Source: a virus. Taken from it: a DNA stretch of 62,439 bases. The stretch's first letter is position 1. Each line of letters begins with the position of its first letter. Positions 56,975 through 62,439 of this stretch are shown piece after piece. A program made the translations under genes and the position numbers. Below the pieces are notes generated by a model. That model saw only the letters and a program-made list of their open reading frames with translations, had not been told where the DNA came from and ran no database searches. The DNA lies in the IMG/VR virus record IMGVR_UViG_3300036801_000157, positions 1-62,439 of that record; one strand, 5' to 3'.

Positions 56975-57478
56975 CTAGGCGTTGGCGGCGAGCCTGAGCC
57001 AATCCCTGGGACAAGTGGCCACCGTATCGCCTCCGAGGATTTGAAGCAACACAACAATCCGCTCCCGCCGTGTCATTTTTACCACACCATTCAGGCCTAC
57101 AAGCGAACCAACCTTGAACTCGACCACATCGCCGACCCTAATCTGGCGATGACGCTCATGGCGCAGCAGGCCATGGCTTTCGCGCCATTGGAGCTGCTCG
57201 ATCTCACGATCTGCGATGGCCACCGGAGCGCTGCCGTTGCCCAGCAGCTTCCGGACACCCCGGGTGCCGTTTATGGCGCGCCAGCAGGCGGCATCGGCCT
57301 GCACCCGCACGAACAGATAGCCCCAGAACACCGGTTCCGGCGCCTCGATCCAACGCCCGTTGCGGCTCCGGCTGCTCTGCAGCATCGGATTGTAGACGGT
57401 GAAACTTTGCTGTTCGAGACAACTGACAGCAAGACGTGTCTTGCGTGTTTGCGCGCAGTACCAACGTTCGTTTTGCAT
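56975..57478 (-). CDS. NusG/RfaH-like transcription antitermination protein
   Basis: 167 residues. NGN domain: Arg-Trp-Tyr-Cys-Ala-Gln-Thr-Arg, then Phe-Trp-Gly-Tyr-Leu-Phe-Val-Arg-Val and Gly-Thr-Arg-Gly-Val-Arg-Lys-Leu-Leu. KOW-type end: Arg-Val-Gly-Asp-Val-Val-Glu-Phe-Lys-Val-Gly, then Gly-Leu-Asn-Gly-Val-Val. Binds RNA polymerase. A phage copy could help polymerase read through terminators in the very long leftward operon. It lies upstream of the head and tail genes, consistent with a late regulator. Confidence 0.85.
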   Translation of the reverse strand: MQNERWYCAQTRKTRLAVSCLEQQSFTVYNPMLQSSRSRNGRWIEAPEPVFWGYLFVRVQADAACWRAINGTRGVRKLLGNGSAPVAIADREIEQLQWRESHGLLRHERHRQIRVGDVVEFKVGSLVGLNGVVKMTRRERIVVLLQILGGDTVATCPRDWLRLAANA

Positions 57479-57579
57479 TCGATCCAGTCCAAGCTATGGA
57501 TCGATCCCGCTGTGCCTTTGGAAACGAAACCGCCGCCAACGTCAAGCGCCAACAGCGAAAATCCGCCCATCCTCGACTG

Positions 57580-57768
57580 TCAGAAGCGTCTCCTCATCTG
57601 ATCCCATGCCGCCATCTCGCGGTAGAAAGCCAAACCCGTCGACGGATCGAGGCGGAAAAGCCGATTGAGATTATCCAGCACAGCGCCAAGGCCGCGCCAG
57701 TCGCCAGTAATCAGAAGCATGCGTGCCTCGAGTTTTTGCCGCTCGATCTCATCGACGATTTGTTTCAT
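57580..57768 (-). CDS. Small helical protein
   Basis: 62 residues, ATGA-type overlap with the preceding gene. Ile-Val-Asp-Glu-Ile-Glu-Arg-Gln-Lys-Leu-Glu-Ala-Arg-Met, then Asp-Asn-Leu-Asn-Arg-Leu-Phe-Arg-Leu. Mostly helix. About 100 bases without a clear gene separate it from NusG. Confidence 0.65.
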   Translation of the reverse strand: MKQIVDEIERQKLEARMLLITGDWRGLGAVLDNLNRLFRLDPSTGLAFYREMAAWDQMRRRF

Positions 57769-58442
57769 GCCGGCACCAACGCCATGGCGGCATCGCGGGC
57801 CCGCTCCAGTTCGGCGATCGCTGTACCGCCCTCGTATTGCGCCATTTCCTCAAGGATAGGATAGCCGCTGTCGATCGACGCCATGATCTCGGCGCGCGTG
57901 GCCCGCCTGCCCTCGGCGAACCATGACAACCCGACCTGATCGCCGATCTTGATCATTGGACGGCCTTGGCCATCATTGAAGATCGAGAATGTCTTGGTGA
58001 CCCAGATGCATGTCACGCCGGGATTGCGCTCGATCATCTCGCCTGCCGGATTGCCGGCATTCATCGGCAAATCCTTGCTGTGACGGCGCATCCGCGGCCG
58101 AGTCAAAAACGGGCACGCGCGCGCAGAGAATTCGGCGCACTCCAAATGACTTGGCGGCTCGGTGGTGACACGATTGATCGTGCACATGGGGCCCAGAACG
58201 AAAGCCTTGTGCACGCCGAGCTTCTCGCCGCAAACCCAGCACAGGCCATGGCGAACGCACTTCCTCCAGGTTTCCGCCAAGGCGACGCGGAAGTCGGGCT
58301 CGCCGTCGCCTGTCACGCAACGCTCGCCATGCTTGAACCAAGTAACGAAATAGGGCACTGGCGCCAACATCCCCATGATCTCCCAACGCGGAAGCGCTGC
58401 GATGCGCGGCGGCATATCTTGAAGAAAACGGCTGCTGTTCAT
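57765..58442 (-). CDS. Cys-containing phage protein of unknown function
   Basis: 225 residues, four-base overlaps both sides. Cys-Trp-Val-Cys-Gly-Glu-Lys-Leu-Gly, then Gly-Pro-Met-Cys, Cys-Ala-Glu-Phe and Cys-Pro-Phe form a metal-binding set. Later Val-Thr-Cys-Ile-Trp-Val-Thr-Lys-Thr-Phe. The C-terminus (Ser-Gly-Tyr-Pro-Ile-Leu-Glu-Glu-Met-Ala) is helical. A recurrent protein of early phage operons by appearance; no function assigned. Confidence 0.75.
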   Translation of the reverse strand: MNSSRFLQDMPPRIAALPRWEIMGMLAPVPYFVTWFKHGERCVTGDGEPDFRVALAETWRKCVRHGLCWVCGEKLGVHKAFVLGPMCTINRVTTEPPSHLECAEFSARACPFLTRPRMRRHSKDLPMNAGNPAGEMIERNPGVTCIWVTKTFSIFNDGQGRPMIKIGDQVGLSWFAEGRRATRAEIMASIDSGYPILEEMAQYEGGTAIAELERARDAAMALVPA

Positions 58443-58876
58443 TGGATTTTACTCACGCATTGATCACCATCGACCACAGCGATGAGATTGACGGCGAAAT
58501 GTCCGGGGTCGAATTCCTCAGTCCACATCTTCCAATCTTCGAGGCCACCCGGTAGCCCGAACTCGGCTGCGAGAGCCACAACGGTAGGCACGCTCGGACA
58601 CGCGCCAGGCTTCCCGTCAACCGAGATCGAGAGATGACGCACGAGGCCCACCGGTTGCTCTTCGAAGCTGATCGCCGCATGATAGCCCATAGGAATCTCG
58701 ACATGGTGCGAGCTGGGGCGCCATCCTGGCGGCCGATCGGCGAGCATGATCTTCGCCTTGTCCGGCATCGCCAGCGCCATGACGATGTCAAGCGGCACCG
58801 GCGTCTTGCGCGCCTCGGCGATCGCCCGCGCGATCTCGGCGCGCACCTCGTCGGTAATCATGAGCGCGCGCATCAT
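58439..58876 (-). CDS. Phage protein of unknown function
   Basis: 145 residues. Helical N-terminus (Glu-Ile-Ala-Arg-Ala-Ile-Ala-Glu-Ala-Arg), then beta segments (Leu-Val-Arg-His-Leu-Ser-Ile-Ser-Val-Asp-Gly) and Leu-Glu-Asp-Trp-Lys-Met-Trp-Thr-Glu-Glu. ATGA-coupled in the operon. Confidence 0.7.
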   Translation of the reverse strand: MMRALMITDEVRAEIARAIAEARKTPVPLDIVMALAMPDKAKIMLADRPPGWRPSSHHVEIPMGYHAAISFEEQPVGLVRHLSISVDGKPGACPSVPTVVALAAEFGLPGGLEDWKMWTEEFDPGHFAVNLIAVVDGDQCVSKIQ

Positions 58877-59070
58877 CGCTTCGTCTCCCGTCGAATCGAT
58901 TCTATCAACGCACGATGCCGAGCACGCTGTTGTGCGATATCATGGTCGTGTTCATTGTACGGAAAAGCCCGATCGATCGCCGCCAGCCATGCGGCGCGCC
59001 ATGCCTCCGGGCCACGCCTCTCCTCGGCCACGATCCAGTGCAGTTTCTCCAGACTCGTCGGAGCCGTCAT
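58873..59070 (-). CDS. Small charged protein
   Basis: 65 residues between ATGA overlaps. Trp-Ile-Val-Ala-Glu-Glu-Arg-Arg, then a His/Arg/Asp-rich helix. No motif. Confidence 0.65.
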   Translation of the reverse strand: MTAPTSLEKLHWIVAEERRGPEAWRAAWLAAIDRAFPYNEHDHDIAQQRARHRALIESIRRETKR

Positions 59071-59564
59071 TGCTTTGTCTCGCTTTCCGCCATTCGCTCG
59101 GCTATCATCCGCTCGTTGACTGGAATCAACTCACGCACGGTCTTGCACCAATCCTGAATCATACGCTCGCGGAATTCGTCGATCTCAGGCTTCCTACCTT
59201 GATGGCCGGCCAGCCAGATCGCGAACAGATCGGCCAGCACCGCGAGCTGAATACCCGGCGGCAACCTATGCAGCATTGGCGCAATGGTCGAGACGACCAT
59301 TTTCACCATGGCATCGAACACGACAAGCCCAGCATTCTCCGGAACATCCGGGACAGGGTTTGGCGGCCTCTCGTCCGGAGGCATCAGCTCGCCCAGCCGC
59401 CTCGCCAGCATCATCATGACCACGAGAATCGCATCGGCCTCGGTTTCGGCGAGCAGCACTTCGGCCGAAACGCGCGGCAGCACGATGTTGCCAAGCGGCT
59501 TGTCCTCTGGACCTCGCCATGCGAGATCGGCGCGGATTTTATTGAGAACGTCGATGCGCGTCAT
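59067..59564 (-). CDS. Helical phage protein of unknown function
   Basis: 165 residues from ATG 59564 (ATGA overlap). Residues 45-60 (Ile-Leu-Val-Val-Met-Met-Met-Leu-Ala-Arg-Arg) are hydrophobic but short. The rest is helical with Met-rich stretches. No family. Confidence 0.65.
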   Translation of the reverse strand: MTRIDVLNKIRADLAWRGPEDKPLGNIVLPRVSAEVLLAETEADAILVVMMMLARRLGELMPPDERPPNPVPDVPENAGLVVFDAMVKMVVSTIAPMLHRLPPGIQLAVLADLFAIWLAGHQGRKPEIDEFRERMIQDWCKTVRELIPVNERMIAERMAESETKQ

Positions 59565-59773
59565 GATGCCGACCAACCGTTGCGATGCGCCGCTGATACA
59601 GAGACCTCCGTGTCAATCGAGCATCCATCTGGTGGATGAAACGTGTTGTCCCCGCCGCACGTGATGCACACGGCATTGATATGCGTCACAGCGTCGTCCA
59701 CCACGTAGGTATAAACCGTGCCGCTGCATTTCCAGCACGGCGCGCCGTTGTCGGAATGATAGCGCGTTCTCAT
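59561..59773 (-). CDS. Small zinc-ribbon protein C
   Basis: 70 residues. Cys-Trp-Lys-Cys-Ser-Gly and Cys-Ile-Thr-Cys-Gly-Gly form a zinc ribbon. It joins at least four other tiny zinc proteins in this phage. Confidence 0.7.
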   Translation of the reverse strand: MRTRYHSDNGAPCWKCSGTVYTYVVDDAVTHINAVCITCGGDNTFHPPDGCSIDTEVSVSAAHRNGWSAS

Positions 59774-59831
59774 GGTCCAGACTCACTATCGGTAAATGAA
59801 GCCGCTAACAAAGCGGCCGCTCGCCCAGGGA

Positions 59832-61493
59832 TCATTTGAAGTTGTCCAATTCTCTGTAATCATCTTCGGTCATCAGCGTTGTCCGCTCGGCAACGCGATC
59901 GATGATGGCCTGCTCGCGATCCGTCAATGCGCCGTTATCATGGCCGTTGCCGTGGCCATTGCCATGACCGTTGCCGTGCCCATTGCCATTGGCGGAGCGT
60001 GCACCGCCCTGCTCCCTTTGTTTCTGAGAGTTAGCCCACGCAATTTGCGTATGCTTGATCCAACCAAGCGTCGCGATCGAGACGTAATTGGCTTGCGATA
60101 CATCCTTGATCGACCAGTCTGGCCAGCAATCGAATTTATCGCGGAACTTATTCGCAGCCCACCCAGGCTTGTAGCCGCGTTGCGCGCCGTAAAGCTTGAG
60201 TTCCCCGAGAAATCTGGCCTTGTCCTCCATCGTGTAATGCTGTTTGGCGCGCTTCTTAGGCAACATGGATTTGCTGATTTCTTGAAGCTCGACATCATCC
60301 TCGATGACGTTGTTCAGAATGACTGGTTCGAAACCGCAATACGGACATTTGCGCGCGCCAACCGGCTTTAGAGCGCTGCAGGCCGCGCATTCTTTCGGTA
60401 ATCTCTCTCGCAACTCAGCCTTTGGCTTGTCCCTTCCATCATCCAACTGATCGTGCTCAATGTCCGTTACAAATCCAAGACGCAGCGTTGTATCGCTATG
60501 GTCAAGAATTAAAGCGCAATCTTTGCCTTCAGCCGTCCTCAAAGATCGTCCGATTATCTGCTTGTAAAGCATTTCCGACTTGGTTGGCCGCGCCAAGATC
60601 GCGCATCTCACATCCCAGTCCACTCCAGTCGTCAGCGTCCCGACGTTGGTGACCACCTGAAAACCGCCAGCATGAAACTTACGCTTGATCTCTGCGCGCT
60701 CATCGAGCGGCGTGCTGGCATCCTGATAGCCGCATTCAATTCCAGCTTCGAGAAACCGCATCTGCAACGCCTGGGCATGCGCGCAATCAACACCGAAACA
60801 AAGCGTCTTGTCTTTTCCCCATCGCGTCATCCACGTCTTGACGATATCCGCACTCAGCGATCCGGCTTGCATGGCTGTGCTCAACTGGCCCTCGTGATAA
60901 TCCCCTGCAATCGTCTTCACGTCACGCAAGTCCGGATGACCCGTGGCATATACCTTGAACGGCGCCAGCACCCCCTTGTCGATCATGTCCTGCGTTGTCG
61001 CCACCGTTATCAATGTCTCGAAATATTTGCCTAGCCCACGCGTGTATGGCGTTGCCGACAGACCAATAAATGGAACTTTCTGCCAAGCCTCATGCTCCAG
61101 CCAAGTCTTGTGATATTCATGCAGAACGTGACATTCATCGATGATGATGACGTGCGCCTCCGGATAGACGCCGCGTTTCAATAGTGTTTGCACCGAAGCA
61201 ATTTGAACGGGCCGAGACCAATCCGTCAATCGATGCGACGCCTGAATCACTCCAACATCTTTTATATCCTCAGCATGCAACGCTTCCATTGTCTGGTCGA
61301 CAAGAGAAATGCTCGAGACGACAAAGCACACCCTGTTGCCTTTTTTCAATGCCGCTTCGATGATCGCGCCAGAGAGTAATGTTTTTCCGCTTCCGGTGGG
61401 AGACTGCAAGACAATTCTACGGACTCCCTGCCGAACTGTCTGACGCAATGTCGAAAGAGCTTCTTCCTGATGTGCCCATAGCGATCTGTTCAT
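59832..61493 (-). CDS. SF2 DNA/RNA helicase
   Basis: 553 residues. Q-like opening (Leu-Trp-Ala-His-Gln), Walker A Ser-Pro-Thr-Gly-Ser-Gly-Lys-Thr (31-38), motif II Asp-Glu-Cys-His (119-122), motif III Ser-Ala-Thr-Pro-Tyr, motif VI Gln-Ile-Ile-Gly-Arg-Ser-Leu-Arg. A zinc ribbon (Cys-Ala-Ala-Cys, Cys-Pro-Tyr-Cys) follows. Near the C-terminus is a run of Asn-Gly-His-Gly repeats encoded by imperfect tandem DNA repeats (about 59930-59996). Probably unwinds or remodels phage DNA during replication or recombination. ATGA-coupled upstream. Confidence 0.9.
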   Translation of the reverse strand: MNRSLWAHQEEALSTLRQTVRQGVRRIVLQSPTGSGKTLLSGAIIEAALKKGNRVCFVVSSISLVDQTMEALHAEDIKDVGVIQASHRLTDWSRPVQIASVQTLLKRGVYPEAHVIIIDECHVLHEYHKTWLEHEAWQKVPFIGLSATPYTRGLGKYFETLITVATTQDMIDKGVLAPFKVYATGHPDLRDVKTIAGDYHEGQLSTAMQAGSLSADIVKTWMTRWGKDKTLCFGVDCAHAQALQMRFLEAGIECGYQDASTPLDERAEIKRKFHAGGFQVVTNVGTLTTGVDWDVRCAILARPTKSEMLYKQIIGRSLRTAEGKDCALILDHSDTTLRLGFVTDIEHDQLDDGRDKPKAELRERLPKECAACSALKPVGARKCPYCGFEPVILNNVIEDDVELQEISKSMLPKKRAKQHYTMEDKARFLGELKLYGAQRGYKPGWAANKFRDKFDCWPDWSIKDVSQANYVSIATLGWIKHTQIAWANSQKQREQGGARSANGNGHGNGHGNGHGNGHDNGALTDREQAIIDRVAERTTLMTEDDYRELDNFK

Positions 61494-61678
61494 CGCGCTA
61501 CCTCCGCCAATTCCATGTAATCTAGAAATTCTTCAATCCACGAAATGTCGCGCATCGCATCTTGCACGGATAGACATTCGTTGAGAGCGCCGAAAGTGTA
61601 TGATCCTGGTGAAAATTGATATGCCAACTTCGCCTCACGAACCGCGCGATTGACAGCTTTCATCAATTGATCGCTCAT
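61490..61678 (-). CDS. Small helical protein upstream of the helicase
   Basis: 62 residues. Val-Asn-Arg-Ala-Val-Arg-Glu-Ala-Lys-Leu-Ala-Tyr, then Ala-Leu-Asn-Glu-Cys-Leu and Trp-Ile-Glu-Glu-Phe-Leu-Asp-Tyr. ATGA overlaps both ends. Confidence 0.65.
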   Translation of the reverse strand: MSDQLMKAVNRAVREAKLAYQFSPGSYTFGALNECLSVQDAMRDISWIEEFLDYMELAEVAR

Positions 61679-61938
61679 CGGTTAACCTCCATAGAATTGT
61701 CGCCATTGATCCAACTTCGCATCGGTTCAGGAATTCGCTCGGCGGCAACAATGATCACGTTGGTTGAATCACATGAGCCGCAGAACAATAGATCGCCCCG
61801 CCGAGCAGTGAATTTCTCAATGGCCGTTCTGCATTGAAAGACCGTCGGCACCCGATTGCATTCGCCACACTCGTTGCAGCTCACCAGCAACCATGTCCGC
61901 AGCCGCCGGCCGAAACTATTGCGCTGCGGCATTTTCAT
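61675..61938 (-). CDS. Small zinc-ribbon protein D
   Basis: 87 residues from ATG 61938. Cys-Asn-Glu-Cys-Gly-Glu-Cys and Cys-Gly-Ser-Cys-Asp-Ser set up a zinc ribbon. Basic start (Phe-Gly-Arg-Arg-Leu-Arg). Overlaps the preceding small gene. Confidence 0.7.
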   Translation of the reverse strand: MKMPQRNSFGRRLRTWLLVSCNECGECNRVPTVFQCRTAIEKFTARRGDLLFCGSCDSTNVIIVAAERIPEPMRSWINGDNSMEVNR

Positions 61939-62044
61939 TTCGCAGTTGCGAAACCCGCGCGCGCGGCTCAAACCCTGTTAAGTCTGCCTCAACTAAGAGG
62001 CTACCAAGGGTAGAAGAGCTAGTTATTCCCTCTTGCTTGCTCAT
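61916..62044 (-). CDS. 42-residue protein at the head of the leftward operon
   Basis: ATG 62044 with AGGAAG upstream in a purine-rich leader. Ser/Thr/Leu-rich, then Phe-Glu-Pro-Arg-Ala-Arg-Val. The frame is open back to 62164, but that part lacks a ribosome site and coding character. Confidence 0.55.
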   Translation of the reverse strand: MSKQEGITSSSTLGSLLVEADLTGFEPRARVSQLRNENAAAQ

Positions 62045-62196
62045 TCTTCTATCTTCCTTTCTTACTTCTCTTGCTTTCTTCTCTGTTCGATTCGAAACCG
62101 TGCAGGCGTGCGCGCGCGAGGGTGACTGCGGACACGCTTCTCTATGCGCCGAGAGGGTGGTCATTCCCCTGGCGCTTCGAGACAGACCATTTCGCT

Positions 62197-62208
62197 GACT
62201 GATCAGTC
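62197..62208. promoter_or_regulatory. 12-base perfect palindrome, operator-like
   Basis: GACTGATCAGTC, perfectly symmetrical, about 155 bases upstream of the first leftward gene. Suitable for a dimeric repressor. Confidence 0.45.
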
Positions 62209-62237
62209 GATGCAGGCGGGAGACGGCACCTGCGCCG

Positions 62238-62414
62238 AGCCGCGAGTTCCGGGAGCGGCTATCCCTTCGCTATTTCGCTATTAGCGCGGCCGGCGGTGTT
62301 GGTGAGGACACCTGCCGGCCGCCCGGTCGGGAAAGCGTTGGGGTGTCCCCCGACCGGCAACTGGTGTAGCGCGGCCGCCAGGGGAGCCCATTGATGGGCG
62401 GGCTTGCCCTGGCG
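62238..62414. other. Cluster of four strong hairpins
   Basis: AGCCGC/GCGGCT (62238-62260); GCGGCCGGC/GCCGGCCGC with inner GGTGT/ACACC (62286-62322); CCGGTCGGG/CCCGACCGG (62323-62357); CGCCAGGG/CCCTGGCG with inner GCCCAT/ATGGGC (62376-62414). Dense, perfect, and without a credible gene. It could be an origin, a packaging site or an RNA. Confidence 0.6.
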
Positions 62415-62439
62415 ACGCTTGCGGCAAGAACCCTACCGC

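Larger units (their letters stand above)
62045..62439. other. Non-coding right end of the window
   Basis: No gene is supported here. The purine-rich leader of the leftward operon occupies 62045-62090 (minus strand AGAGAAGAAAGCAAGAG). Then come the palindrome at 62197 and the hairpin cluster from 62238. On the plus strand AGGGGAG lies seven bases before ATG 62394, which could start a gene leaving the window, but only 15 codons are visible and they overlap hairpin C. Confidence 0.6.

Noticed and set aside
57531-57614. Short leftward frame ending near the NusG start
   Set aside because: About 21-27 codons without ribosome site, overlapping the end of the helical protein gene; cannot be distinguished from chance.
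62394-62439. Plus-strand gene start at the right edge
   Set aside because: Good ribosome-site spacing, but only 15 codons are visible and they lie in the hairpin cluster.
1-62439. tRNA genes, integrase, attachment sites
   Set aside because: Looked for cloverleaf-like segments and integrase motifs and saw none; a tRNA search program would be decisive.

Overview
The window is phage DNA throughout, with no host housekeeping gene. It encodes a long-tailed (siphovirus-type) phage or prophage: large terminase, portal, MuF-like head protein, DUF2213 protease/scaffold, DUF2184-type capsid protein, connectors, tail tube, frameshifted tail chaperones, a 1552-residue tape measure, hub and fibre-like proteins, and a lysis cassette. 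The GC-rich sequence and the small-protein families (six-AT-hook protein, MT-A70 methylase, ParB-methylase, rhizobial-type HNH-AP2 proteins) suggest an alphaproteobacterial, probably Hyphomicrobiales/Bradyrhizobium-like, host; this is inference. No integrase, DNA polymerase or tRNA gene was seen, so the window may be a partial genome or a phage relying on host replication.

Layout. Positions 1-4621: a divergent promoter region (480-612), then a rightward early operon of eight genes coupled by ATGA overlaps (AT-hook protein, MT-A70 methylase, nuclease-like protein, small proteins, RusA resolvase). Positions 4622-5866: a 1.1-kb non-coding tract with a strict five-base period (NNRCC). Positions 5867-7242: a short leftward operon. 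From about 62 kb down to 7756 nearly everything is leftward: helicase and small zinc proteins (62-57 kb), NusG-like antiterminator, split ParB-methylase, terminase-small-like protein and a GIY-YIG nuclease (57-54 kb), Gly/Pro-rich and membrane proteins, an Acb2/Tad1-like protein, holin candidate and three-domain lysin (53-47 kb), terminase with intein, collagen-like fibre, portal, head genes (46-31 kb), surface and connector proteins (31-23 kb), tail genes (23-7.7 kb), ending in a strong terminator at 7323-7378. Rightward islands interrupt this: 51.3 kb, 53.1 kb, 37.2-38.2 kb, 28.6-29.2 kb and an HNH gene at 22.8 kb.

Most unusual: five separate intergenic tracts made of the same degenerate pentamer (GGYNN on one strand), three of them headed on the G-rich strand by a conserved two-hairpin leader with compensatory pairing. 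They code for nothing recognisable and look like a repeated, possibly transcribed, structured element. Other standouts are six selfish nuclease/intein elements in 62 kb, a tandem pair of -1 slippery heptamers in the tail chaperone gene, a histone-H1-like extension on the portal, a methylase frame break inside a perfect 24-base palindrome, two genes apparently using ATC/ATA starts, and two promoters positioned to give leaderless mRNAs.
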